From Mycobacterium sp. 852002-51971_SCH5477799-a (GTDB lineage: Bacteria; Actinomycetota; Actinomycetes; Mycobacteriales; Mycobacteriaceae): a stretch of 64,000 nt of DNA. The position numbers were made by a program, and so were the translations under genes. The DNA is taken from NCBI RefSeq assembly GCF_001667145.1, contig NZ_LZIF01000044.1:62001-126000 (forward strand). Reading direction: 5' to 3'. The notes beneath the pieces are model-generated. The model worked only from the letters and a program-made list of their open reading frames with translations. It was not told the DNA's origin and made no database searches. Shown piece by piece: positions 24,394 through 33,012 of this stretch; within the stretch, counting starts at the first letter, position 1; each line of letters starts with the position of its first letter.

Positions 24394-24459
24394 AGGGTCA
24401 ACTCGTGGCGGTCGCGAGCGGGGCAAAGCGGGTCGCCAGGGTCAACTCGTGCCGGTCGC
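24394..24459. repeat. 22-base direct repeat in the fadE3 upstream region
   Basis: AGGGTCAACTCGTGGCGGTC with two further bases (24394-24415) recurs at 24438-24459 with one mismatch. The copies are 44 bases apart, i.e. about four helical turns, between the divergent Rv0216-like and fadE3 genes. Equal-face spacing suggests two regulator sites. A duplication without function is also possible. Confidence 0.5.
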
Positions 24460-24488
24460 CACCATCGGGACTGAAGGGGTGATCACAG

Positions 24489-25634
24489 GTGAACGACGAT
24501 GAAGAGATGCTAGTCGCCACGGTGCGGGCGTTCATCGACCGCGACGTCAAACCGAGCGTCCGCGAGGTCGAGCACGCCAACACCTACCCCGAGGCGTGGA
24601 TCGAGCAGATGAAGCGGATCGGCATCTACGGTCTGGCCGTCCCGGAGGAATACGGCGGGTCGCCGGTTTCCATGCCGTGCTACGTGCGAGTCACCGAGGA
24701 ACTGGCGCGCGGCTGGATGAGCCTGGCCGGTGCGATGGGCGGGCACACCGTTGTCGCCAAACTGCTGACGCTGTTCGGCACCGAGGACCAGAAGCGGACC
24801 TACCTGCCGCGCATGGCCAGCGGACAGGCGCGCGCCACCATGGCGCTGACCGAGCCCGGCGGTGGCTCGGATCTACAGAACATGACGACCACCGCGCTGC
24901 CCGACGCCGACGACGGGCTGGTGATCAACGGATCGAAGACCTGGATCAGCAACGCGCGCCGCTCCGGACTGATCGCGCTGTTGTGCAAGACCGGCCCGGA
25001 TGCCAGACCGCGCCACAAGGGCATCTCAATCGTGCTCGTCGAGCACGGGCCCGGCCTGACGGTATCGCGGGACTTGCCGAAGCTGGGTTACAAGGGCGTC
25101 GAGTCCTGCGAGCTGTCATTCGACAACTTCCGGGTGCCTCGGACGGCGTTACTGGGAGGCGTTGCGGGCGAAGGCTTTTCACAGATGATGAAGGGGCTCG
25201 AGACGGGACGCATCCAGGTGGCCTCGCGTGCCCTGGGGGTGGCGGCCGCGGCGCTCGAGGACGCGCTGGCCTACGCCCAGCAGCGCGAGAGCTTCGGCCA
25301 GCCGATCTGGCAGCACCAGTCGATCGGGAACTATCTGGCCGACATGGCGACCAAGCTCACCGCGGCCCGCCAGCTGACCCGGTATGCCGCCGAGCGGTAC
25401 GACAGCGGCGAACGCTGCGACATGGAAGCCGGCATGGCGAAGTTGTTCGCCTCCGAGGTCGCCATGGAGATCGCGCTGAACGCGGTGCGAATCCACGGTG
25501 GCTACGGCTATTCCACCGAATACGACGTCGAACGCTATTTCCGCGACGCACCGTTGATGATCGTCGGTGAAGGCACCAACGAGATTCAGCGAAACGTGAT
25601 CGCCCGGCAACTGGTGACGCGCGGCGGAATCTGA
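24489..25634 (+). CDS. fadE3: Acyl-CoA dehydrogenase FadE3
   Basis: This 381-residue flavoprotein has the signatures MALTEPGGGSDL, NGSKTWISNA, the central RIQVASRALGVAAAALEDAL and the C-terminal GEGTNEIQRNVIARQ, with the usual catalytic glutamate. It introduces the alpha-beta double bond of acyl-CoA in beta-oxidation, using FAD and passing electrons to ETF. The start is GTG. It is divergent from the Rv0216-like operon, and a repeated element lies in the shared promoter. Confidence 0.92.
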   Translation: MNDDEEMLVATVRAFIDRDVKPSVREVEHANTYPEAWIEQMKRIGIYGLAVPEEYGGSPVSMPCYVRVTEELARGWMSLAGAMGGHTVVAKLLTLFGTEDQKRTYLPRMASGQARATMALTEPGGGSDLQNMTTTALPDADDGLVINGSKTWISNARRSGLIALLCKTGPDARPRHKGISIVLVEHGPGLTVSRDLPKLGYKGVESCELSFDNFRVPRTALLGGVAGEGFSQMMKGLETGRIQVASRALGVAAAALEDALAYAQQRESFGQPIWQHQSIGNYLADMATKLTAARQLTRYAAERYDSGERCDMEAGMAKLFASEVAMEIALNAVRIHGGYGYSTEYDVERYFRDAPLMIVGEGTNEIQRNVIARQLVTRGGI

Positions 25635-25763
25635 TCCGGCCCGCCAATCGTTCGGCCCGAGAACGGAATTTGGGAGTATATTTACCTGACTTCTCCGGCG
25701 GGCAAACCGGTATCGAAGTAAAGCCGTTCGCCAGCCGAGGAAATAGAGGGAAAGGCAGCCGCC

Positions 25764-26219
25764 ATGAGTTATCCCCCCGTGCCGCCAGGTGGGCCTGGGC
25801 AGCAACCGGAATGGCAAGGCCAACAACCGGAATGGCAGGGCCAGCAGCCCGCCGGGTGGCAGCCCCAGCAGCCACCGGGATGGCACGGCCAGCCGCCGCC
25901 CGCCGGATGGCCGGCACCCCAGCCGGGATGGCAGGAGCCCGAGAACTATCTGGTCTGGGCGATCCTGGTCACAGTGCTGTGCTGCCTGCCGTTCGGGATC
26001 GTGTCGATCGTCCACTCCAACAAGGTGTCCGCGCTGTGGGCCCAGGGCCGCTACGCCGAGGCCCAGGAGGCGTCCAACAATGCCAAGAAGTGGGCCATCA
26101 TCGGTGCGGTCGTGGGTGCCGCCGCCGCGGTAATCGGTGTCGTGCTGTGGTTCGCCATGTTCGCGGCGATCGTGTCGTCCATCCCGTCCACTACCACTAC
26201 CACCTATTCAGGCTTCTGA
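25764..26219 (+). CDS. CD225/dispanin-family membrane protein with Gln/Pro/Trp-rich N-terminus
   Basis: This 151-residue protein begins with a low-complexity segment containing repeats of the type QQPEWQG, encoded by a tandem 21-base DNA repeat. The CD225-like part follows: YLVWAILVTVLCCLPFGIVS, then SNKVSALWAQGRYAEAQEAS, with a second helix near residues 112-137. Two membrane helices around an amphipathic loop are typical of this family. A GAGGGAAAGG ribosome-binding region precedes the ATG. The function of the bacterial proteins is unknown. The 3' end nearly abuts a convergent crotonase gene. Confidence 0.85.
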   Translation: MSYPPVPPGGPGQQPEWQGQQPEWQGQQPAGWQPQQPPGWHGQPPPAGWPAPQPGWQEPENYLVWAILVTVLCCLPFGIVSIVHSNKVSALWAQGRYAEAQEASNNAKKWAIIGAVVGAAAAVIGVVLWFAMFAAIVSSIPSTTTTTYSGF

Positions 26220-26221
26220 CC

Positions 26222-27163
26222 TCAGGCCTCGTCGACCAGCCCCCAGGCCAACGCGGTCCGCGCATCGACGGTGCGACCGGACAGTACGAGATACGCTGTG
26301 CGCCAACGACCTATCCGCCGCGTGACGCTGACGGTCCCACCAGCTCCGGGGAGCAACCCCAATGCCAGCTCGGGTAGCCCGAACATCGCACCATTGCGGG
26401 CGGTGACCCACCCGCAAAACGCCGCCATCTCCAGTCCGCTGCCCATCACCCGCCCGTGCACCTCGGCCCGGCACGCGCGGCCGAGCCTGGCGGCCAGCGC
26501 GTCGAGCGTCAGAGCGGGGCTGTAGCGGGTACGGGCCAGGTGCGCGCTCGCGGGGTCGGCCAAGGTGCCGAACTCGCCCAGGTCCCCACCGCTGCAGAAC
26601 GACGGACCGTTGCCGCTCAACACGATGCCGGTGACCGAGGGGTCCAGCTGGGCCACCGTCAGGGCCTCCAGCAGCGCGGCGCGCGCATCGGTGGAGAACG
26701 CGTTGTGCCGCTGCGGCCGGTTGAACGCGATGCGCACAACGTCGCCGTCGCGGGTCACCCGGACCGGGTCGGGGATCTCCGGCATCCGGGCCGGGCCCCG
26801 CTCGCGTAACCACCGCGCGAACTCCGGGCCCGCTTGCAGGGTCGAGTACGCCAACGACTCCGTCATCACCCCGGACAGCGTCGGGCCCAGCGGATCGACC
26901 GCGCGCAACACGTCATCACAGACAGCACTGGCATGCGGCCAGCGTTGACAGCGTGCCCTCAGCTCCTCCACGGTCGCGGACACCGACGCGACGGTGACCA
27001 CCCGCCGGTCGGCGCAGGGATCTTCCGTCAGTGTGAAAGTTGCCGCATTAAGCCAGGATTCGGCCGCATCGATGTCGGCTGCCGAGCCGACGCCGACGAT
27101 CACCCCGGGCGGCGAACCCGGGCCGTCGTGCGGCACACTCGACAGGTCGACCACCCGGAGCAT
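26222..27163 (-). CDS. Enoyl-CoA hydratase/isomerase with N-terminal extension
   Basis: This 313-residue protein has its crotonase domain only in about residues 130-313: VRIAFNRPQRHNAFS, SFCSGGDLGEFG for the oxyanion hole, HGRVMGSGLEMAAF, and LPELALGLLPGAGGT, which supplies the catalytic glutamate block. The first 125 residues have no crotonase motif and may be a degenerate copy or a separate domain. It is 3 bases downstream of fadD4, so the ligase and this protein are translationally linked and probably act on the same CoA thioester. Confidence 0.82.
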   Translation of the reverse strand: MLRVVDLSSVPHDGPGSPPGVIVGVGSAADIDAAESWLNAATFTLTEDPCADRRVVTVASVSATVEELRARCQRWPHASAVCDDVLRAVDPLGPTLSGVMTESLAYSTLQAGPEFARWLRERGPARMPEIPDPVRVTRDGDVVRIAFNRPQRHNAFSTDARAALLEALTVAQLDPSVTGIVLSGNGPSFCSGGDLGEFGTLADPASAHLARTRYSPALTLDALAARLGRACRAEVHGRVMGSGLEMAAFCGWVTARNGAMFGLPELALGLLPGAGGTVSVTRRIGRWRTAYLVLSGRTVDARTALAWGLVDEA

Positions 27164-27166
27164 GGC

Positions 27167-28684
27167 TCACACCGAGTACTTCTCGATCAGCCCATTCTTG
27201 TAGAGCTTGCCGGTGTCGGTGCGCGGCAGCTGCGCTTCGAAGGCGATCGATCGCGGGCATTTGTAGTGCGCCAAGCGGTCTCGCAGCCACGCCGTCAACT
27301 CCTCGGCGAATCCGTCGGTGGCGTCGGCCGCGTCGACGGTCTGCACGGCCGCCACCACGCGCTGGCCCATTTCGTCGTCGGGCACCCCGAACACCGCGGC
27401 GTCCAACACCTTCGGGTGGGTAACCAGAAGATTCTCGGCTTCCTGCGGGTAGATGTTCACCCCGCCGGAAATGATCATGTGGTGACGCCGGTCGGTCAGA
27501 TACAGATAACCCTCGTCGTCGAGATAGCCGATGTCCCCGACGGTGGCCCAGCCATGCTTGTCGCGTGACGAGGCGGTTTTCGTTGGGTCGTTGAGGTATT
27601 CGAAGGAATAGCCGCCCTCGAAATAGATCTCGCCGGCCTGCCCGGGTGGCAACTCATTGCCGTGCTCATCGAGGATGTGCACTGCGCCGCCCATGGGTTT
27701 GCCCACCGAACCCGGATGGGCCAGCCAATCCTCGGCGGTGATCAGCGTCGAGCCGTGCGCTTCCGAGGATGCGTAGTACTCGTCGATGATCGGGCCCCAC
27801 CAGTCGATCATCTGTTTCTTGATCTCCACCGGGCACGGGGCCGCCGCGTGCATCACCCGCTGCAGGCTGGACAGGTCATACGAATGACGCACCTGCTCAG
27901 GCAGTTTCAGCATGCGGGTGAACATCGCCGGGACGAATTGACCGTGCGTGACCCGGTGGCGCGCGATGACGTCCAGGCATCCTTCGGCGTCGAATTTCTC
28001 CATCACCACCGTGGTGATGCCGCCGGCCTGCGCGCTCATCGACCACACCGACGGCGCCGTGTGGTACAGCGGCGCGGGGCTGAGGTAGATCGAATCGGGC
28101 GTCATCCAAAAGCCGACGAGTGCGGACATCATGCCGGGCGCCTCGGCCGGTGGCACATGCGGCAGTTCGCGTTTGATGCCCTTGGGCCGGCCGGTGGTGC
28201 CCGACGAGTACTGCAGCAGGTCGCCCTCGATTTCGTCATCGATCGGTGTATCGGGCCGCCCGGCAACGCATTCCGGGTAGCGCTGCCACCCCGGCAGGTC
28301 GCCATCAGCGATCAGCAGCAGTTCGGGTAGCCCACCGGGGGAATGCTCGGCGAGGCCGGCGAGCGTGTCGCGCAGCACCGCCGAGCCGATGATGGCCTTG
28401 GCGCTGCTGTTGTCGATGATGTAGGCCGCCTCTGCCGCGGTCAGGTGGGTGTTGATCGGCACGTAGTACAAACCGCTGCGGCGAGCCGCCCACATCACCG
28501 CGTGGATGTGCTCGTTGTTCTCCATCAGGATTGCGACGGTGTCGCCCTCACGCAGACCCGCCTCGCGGAACCAGTGCGCCAGTCGATTGGCACGCGCTTC
28601 GAGGTCGTCGAAGGTGACGACCGTCCCCGACGGGTAGAGGATGACAGCAGGTTTGTCGGCGCCGACATGGGGGCGGATCTGCAT
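27167..28684 (-). CDS. fadD4: Fatty-acyl-CoA ligase FadD4
   Basis: This 505-residue ANL enzyme has the P-loop LLQYSSGTTGRPKGIKRE, the motif YYASSEAHGSTLI, ATVGDIGYLDDEGYLYLTDR, and catalytic lysine in RTDTGKLYKN. The start MQIRPHVGADKPAVILYPSG is that of Rv0214 (fadD4), and upstream residues of the open frame belong to the QueA-like gene in another phase. It leads a two-gene unit with the extended crotonase. The exact acid activated is unknown. Confidence 0.92.
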   Translation of the reverse strand: MQIRPHVGADKPAVILYPSGTVVTFDDLEARANRLAHWFREAGLREGDTVAILMENNEHIHAVMWAARRSGLYYVPINTHLTAAEAAYIIDNSSAKAIIGSAVLRDTLAGLAEHSPGGLPELLLIADGDLPGWQRYPECVAGRPDTPIDDEIEGDLLQYSSGTTGRPKGIKRELPHVPPAEAPGMMSALVGFWMTPDSIYLSPAPLYHTAPSVWSMSAQAGGITTVVMEKFDAEGCLDVIARHRVTHGQFVPAMFTRMLKLPEQVRHSYDLSSLQRVMHAAAPCPVEIKKQMIDWWGPIIDEYYASSEAHGSTLITAEDWLAHPGSVGKPMGGAVHILDEHGNELPPGQAGEIYFEGGYSFEYLNDPTKTASSRDKHGWATVGDIGYLDDEGYLYLTDRRHHMIISGGVNIYPQEAENLLVTHPKVLDAAVFGVPDDEMGQRVVAAVQTVDAADATDGFAEELTAWLRDRLAHYKCPRSIAFEAQLPRTDTGKLYKNGLIEKYSV

Positions 28685-28718
28685 GGGCAGACTGTACCGC
28701 CGCCAAACTTGACGGGTG

Positions 28719-29780
28719 TTAAGTGGTCGCCGGCGCGGGCAGTAGCAGCGCACTGTCGCCGAATTCGTGCCACAGGTAGCCGTGTTCCACCGCCTCCCGA
28801 TAGGCCAGCCCGACCAGCTCCGGGCCCGCAACCGCCTCCAGCAACAACAGGTGCGACGCTCCGGCGTCATGCCATCCGGTGATCAGGCCGTCGACCACTC
28901 GGCACGACCGCTCGGGCCCAAGCACCAGATCCGTCCAGCCGTCCTTCTGCCGCACCAGGCCGTCCTCGGCAGCGGCGGACTCCAGAGCGCGCGTCGCGGT
29001 TGTTCCCACCGCTATCACCCGCCCGCCGGCCGCGCGGGTGAAGTTCACCAGTCGCGCGGTCGCCGCGGGCACGTGGAGGGGTTCGGCGACCGGTGGCTCG
29101 CCGGCATCCGCCGACGACACCCCCGCGTGCAGCGTGATCGGCGCGATGCCGATGCCGGCGGCCACCAGGCCGGTGACCAGCGCTGTGCTGAATGGCCTCG
29201 CCGCACTTGGCATCTCAGCGCTACCGGGTCGTCTGGCGAACACCGTCTGGTAGTAGCGCAGCGGCCACGGCCGTGGCACATAGGAGTACCGGATGGGTCG
29301 GCCGTGCCGGGTCAGGTAGGACGCGAAGTCACCCTCCACGACGACCCGCGCGGTCCACAACCGTGCGCCGCCGATTCCCGGTTTCGGGTAGGACGACTCG
29401 ACGACAAGCACTGCGCCGCCGGGCATTTCGATGCGCTCGCGCGGCCGGATGTCGGTCAGGTTCCCCGTCGCGTTGCCCGCCGGCCGGAGTTCGACCACCC
29501 AGACCCTGTCGGCGCGTGCCGTCGAGAAGTGGATGACGATCGGACGTCCTGCGCGGTCGCCATCCACGGCGGCCGGCAGGGTGGCCGAGTCGTTCACCAC
29601 CAGTAGATCACCCGGTCGCAGGTAGTCGCCGAGGTCGGTGAATCGGGCGTGGGTGATGCCGTCGGGGCGAGCGACCAGCAGCTTGACGGCATCGCGGGCG
29701 ATGCCGTGCGCTTCGGGCGGTTCGATGGCGTCGGAGCCCGAGGCGCGGTGGAAGCGGGTGCGCGGAGCCATCAGGGTCAT
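28719..29780 (-). CDS. QueA-like S-adenosylmethionine:tRNA ribosyltransferase-isomerase family protein
   Basis: This 353-residue protein has the length of QueA and shares blocks such as YLRPGDLLVVNDSATLPA, PRPWPLRYYQTVFARRPGSA, and RAAGGRVIAVGTTATRALES. The usual HVGxGTF motif is altered to HAGVSSAD. QueA moves the ribose of SAM onto 7-aminomethyl-7-deazaguanine in tRNA to make epoxyqueuosine. Mycobacteria are not known to make queuosine, so the role here is probably different. The ATG overlaps the SDR stop by 4 bases, indicating coupled translation. Confidence 0.85.
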   Translation of the reverse strand: MTLMAPRTRFHRASGSDAIEPPEAHGIARDAVKLLVARPDGITHARFTDLGDYLRPGDLLVVNDSATLPAAVDGDRAGRPIVIHFSTARADRVWVVELRPAGNATGNLTDIRPRERIEMPGGAVLVVESSYPKPGIGGARLWTARVVVEGDFASYLTRHGRPIRYSYVPRPWPLRYYQTVFARRPGSAEMPSAARPFSTALVTGLVAAGIGIAPITLHAGVSSADAGEPPVAEPLHVPAATARLVNFTRAAGGRVIAVGTTATRALESAAAEDGLVRQKDGWTDLVLGPERSCRVVDGLITGWHDAGASHLLLLEAVAGPELVGLAYREAVEHGYLWHEFGDSALLLPAPATT

Positions 29781-30493
29781 CGCGGCGCTCCGGACGGCGC
29801 CAGTTCCGCGGCACGGTAGCGGCCCCCTGGGGGCCGGGTGTCCAGCAATCGCAGCAGCGCCGGCACGACGGACTCGGGCTCGGCCCGGTCGGAGATGTCC
29901 TCGCCGGGAAACGCGGCCTGGTGCATCTCGGTGCGCATGTCGCCCGGGTCGAAGGCATACACGCGTACCGCGGGGGTCTCGGCGGACAGCACCGCCGACA
30001 GGTGGTCCAGCGCGGCCTTCGACGAGCCGTACCCACCCCATCCCGGGTAGGGCTCGACCGCGGCGTCCGACGTCACGTTGACGACCGCCCCCGCGTTGTC
30101 CGTCAGGGTCGGTAGCGCCGTCTGGATCAGCGCGAGCGGGGCGAACAGGTTCGTCTGGTACACGCTCCACAACTCGCTCGCAGGGTAATCGGCGAGGACC
30201 GGTTGCGGGCTGGGCCCCAGCCGACTGGCGTTATTCACCAAGAGGCCAAGTGACCCGGCGTCTAGCGCTGCGGCGACCAATTCGGCACGGTGGCACGCGT
30301 CGGTGACGTCACCGGGCAGCGCGATGAAAGCCTCCGAATGCAGTTCTCGGACAGTGGATTCCAGTTCGAACGCGCGTCGGGCATCACCCACGACGGTCCA
30401 TCCCCGCTCGAGCAATGCGGCCGCCAGCGCCTTGCCGAACCCGCGGGACGCGCCGGTGATGATGGCAACGGGTTGCTGTTGTGATTGAGTCAT
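29777..30493 (-). CDS. Short-chain dehydrogenase/reductase
   Basis: This 238-residue SDR has the NAD(P) loop TGASRGFG, NNAS, the catalytic serine in NVTSDAA and the YGSSK motif supplying Tyr and Lys. It should reduce a carbonyl or oxidise an alcohol with NAD(P)H. The ATG lies 6 bases after a -10-like CAGTAT with no space for a ribosome-binding site, so the transcript may be leaderless. It is divergent from the SoxR-type regulator and coupled to the QueA-like gene downstream. Confidence 0.88.
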   Translation of the reverse strand: MTQSQQQPVAIITGASRGFGKALAAALLERGWTVVGDARRAFELESTVRELHSEAFIALPGDVTDACHRAELVAAALDAGSLGLLVNNASRLGPSPQPVLADYPASELWSVYQTNLFAPLALIQTALPTLTDNAGAVVNVTSDAAVEPYPGWGGYGSSKAALDHLSAVLSAETPAVRVYAFDPGDMRTEMHQAAFPGEDISDRAEPESVVPALLRLLDTRPPGGRYRAAELAPSGAPR

Positions 30494-30499
30494 CCCCCC

Positions 30500-30530
30500 A
30501 TACTGATAGTTGAAGTAAACTTTAAGTCAA
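30500..30530 (-). promoter_or_regulatory. MerR/SoxR-type promoter with dyad between SDR and regulator
   Basis: Reading leftward, TTGACT (-35, 30530-30525) and CAGTAT (-10, 30505-30500) are separated by 19 bases. That is the stretched spacing typical of MerR-family promoters. The spacer contains TTGAAGT-AA-ACTTTAA (30510-30525), a dyad with one mismatch. Its core AAGTAAACTT is one base from the AAGTTAACTT core of enterobacterial SoxR boxes. Transcription would start at or next to the SDR ATG. Confidence 0.6.
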
Positions 30531-30553
30531 GCCACGAATTCGAGAAGGCCACA

Positions 30554-31021
30554 ATGGATAAGAAAGACTTGTTCACCGTCGGCGAGGTGGCGAAGCGCAG
30601 CGGCTTCGCGGCGTCTGCGATCCGGTTCTATGAGAGCCAGGGCCTGATCACCGCGACCCGGACCGGCGGCGGCCAGCGCCGTTTCGAGCGACAGATGCTG
30701 CGACGCCTGGCGTTCATCAAGGCCGCCCGCAACGTCGGCCTAAGCCTGGACGAGGTGGCCGACGCGCTCGCCACACTTCCCGACGGCCGCACCCCGACCC
30801 GCGCCGACTGGGGCCGGCTGTCCAAAACCTGGCGCGCGCGCCTCGACGATCAGATCGCCGGGTTGATCGCGCTGCGCGACAATTTGGACTCGTGCATCGG
30901 CTGCGGTTGCCTGTCGCTGAAGCGCTGCGCCATCTCCAATCCGGGCGACCTGGCGGCCAGCGCCGGGGCGGGAGCCGTCTACCTGCCGAGATCGTTACGG
31001 CGGCAGTCGATTAGCGGCTGA
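30554..31021 (+). CDS. SoxR-type MerR-family redox regulator
   Basis: This 155-residue regulator has a MerR helix-turn-helix (FTVGEVAKRSGFAASAIRFY) and a long dimer helix. Its cysteine cluster C114-x2-C117-x-C119-x5-C125 is the signature that holds the [2Fe-2S] cluster of SoxR. Actinobacterial SoxR proteins sense redox-active compounds and switch on nearby reductases and transporters. The likely target is the divergent SDR-QueA-like operon through the dyad between them. The ATG giving MDKKDLFTVGEV was chosen; the frame upstream is open but non-conserved. Confidence 0.9.
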   Translation: MDKKDLFTVGEVAKRSGFAASAIRFYESQGLITATRTGGGQRRFERQMLRRLAFIKAARNVGLSLDEVADALATLPDGRTPTRADWGRLSKTWRARLDDQIAGLIALRDNLDSCIGCGCLSLKRCAISNPGDLAASAGAGAVYLPRSLRRQSISG

Positions 31022-31036
31022 GGCCAACCGTTACCG

Positions 31037-31053
31037 AGCGGGCTCAGCCCGCT
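31037..31053. terminator. Bidirectional hairpin between SoxR-like gene and pckA
   Basis: AGCGGGC and GCCCGCT form a perfect 7-base stem. The 3-base loop is exactly the pckA stop codon. It lies 15 bases after the stop of the rightward regulator and at the end of the leftward pckA, so it can serve both transcripts. No U-tract follows on either strand. Confidence 0.5.
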
Positions 31054-32870
31054 TCGGACAACCGCTGCTTGAGCGCCTCGAACTCGTCGCGGACACCGGT
31101 GGGCAGCTTCTCACCGACGAACTCGAACCACTCCTCGATCAGCGGCAGTTCTTCGCGCCACTCCGCCGGGTTGACCGCCAGCGCCTTGGCCACAGCGCCG
31201 CCGTCGACGTCCAGGCCGTCCAGGTCCAGGTCGTCGGCCGTCGGCACGATGCCGATCGGGGTGTCCTGACCGCCGGCCTGGTGCTCGATGCGGTCCACGA
31301 TCCACTTGAGCACCCGGCTGTTCTCGCCGAAGCCCGGCCACAGGAAGCCGCCGTCTTCGTCGCGGCGGAACCAGTTGACGAAGAACACCTTGGGCATCTT
31401 GGATTCGTCGGAGTTCTTGCCCAGGTCGATCCAGTGCTGGAAGTAGTCACCGACGTGGTAGCCCAGGAACGGCAGCATGGCCATCGGGTCGCGGCGCACG
31501 GTGCCGACCTTGCCCTCGGCGGCGGCGGTCTGCTCGCTGCCCATGGTGGCTCCCATGAACACGCCGTGCTTCCAGTCGCGAGCCTGCGTCACCAGCGGCA
31601 CCGTCGTCTTGCGGCGCGCGCCGAACAGGATTCCGGAGATCGGCACGCCCTGCGGGTCGTCCCACTCCGGCGCCAGGATGGGACACTGCGACATCGGGGT
31701 GCAGTAGCGCGAGTTGGGATGCGCGGCCTTCTCGCCGGAATCGGGCGTCCAGTCGCGGCCCTTCCAGTCGGTCAGGTGCTCCGGCTCGCCCTCCAGGCCC
31801 TCCCACCACACGTCGTTGTCATCGGTGAGCGCCACGTTGGTGAAGACGGTGTTGCCCCCCTCGATGGTGCGCATCGCGTTGGGGTTGGACTTCCAGTTGG
31901 TCCCCGGCGCGACGCCGAAGAAACCGAACTCGGGGTTGACCGCATACAGGCGGCCGTCCTTGCCGAACCGCATCCAGGCGATATCGTCACCGAGGGTCTC
32001 GGCGCGCCAGCCCGGGATGGTCGGCTGCAGCATGGCCAGGTTCGTCTTGCCGCACGCCGACGGGAACGCCGCGGCGAAGTAGTAGGCCTTGTTCTCCGGC
32101 GAGATGAGCTTGAGGATCAGCATGTGCTCGGCGAGCCAGCCCTCGTCGTGGGCCATTGCCGAGGCGATGCGCAGCGAGTAGCACTTCTTGCCCAGCAGCG
32201 CGTTTCCGCCGTAGCCCGAGCCGTAGCTCATGATCTCGCGGGTCTCCGGGAAGTGGGTGATGTACTTGGTGTCGTTGCAGGGCCATGGCACGTCCTGTTC
32301 GCCCGGCTCCAGCGGAGCACCCACCGAGTGCATTGCCTTGACGAAGAATCCGTCGTCGCCGATCTTCTCCAGGGCGGCCTTGCCCATCCGGGTCATCACC
32401 TTCATCGAGATGACGACGTACTCGGAGTCGGTGATCTCCACGCCCAGCTTCGGGTCGTCGGCGCCAAGCGGGCCCATGCAGAACGGCACCACCCACATGG
32501 TGCGGCCGCGCATGCAGCCGCGGTACAGATCGGTCATGGTGGACCGCATCTCGGACGGGTCCATCCAATTATTCGTCGGCCCGGCGTCGACCTGGCGCTC
32601 GGAGCAAATGAAGGTCCGCGACTCCACCCGCGCCACGTCGGACGGGTCCGACAGCGCCAGGTAGGAGTTGGGGTGCTTCTCCTCGTTCAGCTTCGTCAGC
32701 GTCCCGGCCTCGACCAGGTGCGTGGCCAGCCGGTTGAACTCCTCGTCGGAACCGTCAGCGAAGACCACCCGGTCGGGCTGGGTGAGCTCGGCGACCTCCT
32801 GCACCCATGACAGCAGGCCCGGGTGGTTCGTGGGGGCTGTATCCAAACCGGGAATGGTCGCTGAGGTCAT
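31044..32870 (-). CDS. pckA: Phosphoenolpyruvate carboxykinase (GTP)
   Basis: This 608-residue cytosolic enzyme converts oxaloacetate and GTP to phosphoenolpyruvate and CO2, the entry step to gluconeogenesis when mycobacteria grow on lipids. The P-loop with reactive cysteine reads [28 protein letters not shown] and [15 protein letters not shown] are family blocks of the GTP form. The ATG ([10 protein letters not shown]) has AGGAGAG just upstream. The gene stands alone, with a 142-base upstream region that includes an A+T-rich stretch suitable for a promoter. Confidence 0.97.
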   Translation of the reverse strand: MTSATIPGLDTAPTNHPGLLSWVQEVAELTQPDRVVFADGSDEEFNRLATHLVEAGTLTKLNEEKHPNSYLALSDPSDVARVESRTFICSERQVDAGPTNNWMDPSEMRSTMTDLYRGCMRGRTMWVVPFCMGPLGADDPKLGVEITDSEYVVISMKVMTRMGKAALEKIGDDGFFVKAMHSVGAPLEPGEQDVPWPCNDTKYITHFPETREIMSYGSGYGGNALLGKKCYSLRIASAMAHDEGWLAEHMLILKLISPENKAYYFAAAFPSACGKTNLAMLQPTIPGWRAETLGDDIAWMRFGKDGRLYAVNPEFGFFGVAPGTNWKSNPNAMRTIEGGNTVFTNVALTDDNDVWWEGLEGEPEHLTDWKGRDWTPDSGEKAAHPNSRYCTPMSQCPILAPEWDDPQGVPISGILFGARRKTTVPLVTQARDWKHGVFMGATMGSEQTAAAEGKVGTVRRDPMAMLPFLGYHVGDYFQHWIDLGKNSDESKMPKVFFVNWFRRDEDGGFLWPGFGENSRVLKWIVDRIEHQAGGQDTPIGIVPTADDLDLDGLDVDGGAVAKALAVNPAEWREELPLIEEWFEFVGEKLPTGVRDEFEALKQRLSEAG

Positions 32871-33012
32871 CGAACTCTCCTGGATTCTTTGCGTATCGGG
32901 CTGGTGTTGCTCGCTATGCTCTCGCCCACACAATTAAAGAATTGGTGGCGTTAACAACAGGTTATCGTGAGGATCTTGTCGAGGGAGCCTCGGGCGGGTA
33001 TAAGCCTTCTCA

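Noticed and set aside
24361..24426. Longer start of the Rv0216-like gene at 24426
   Set aside because: The GTG at 24363 gives the family length, and the extra 21 residues overlap the direct repeat region.
31281..32810. 509-codon frame antisense to pckA
   Set aside because: Codon-phase shadow in GC-rich DNA; sequence is His/Arg/Gln-rich without any domain, and pckA is unambiguous.
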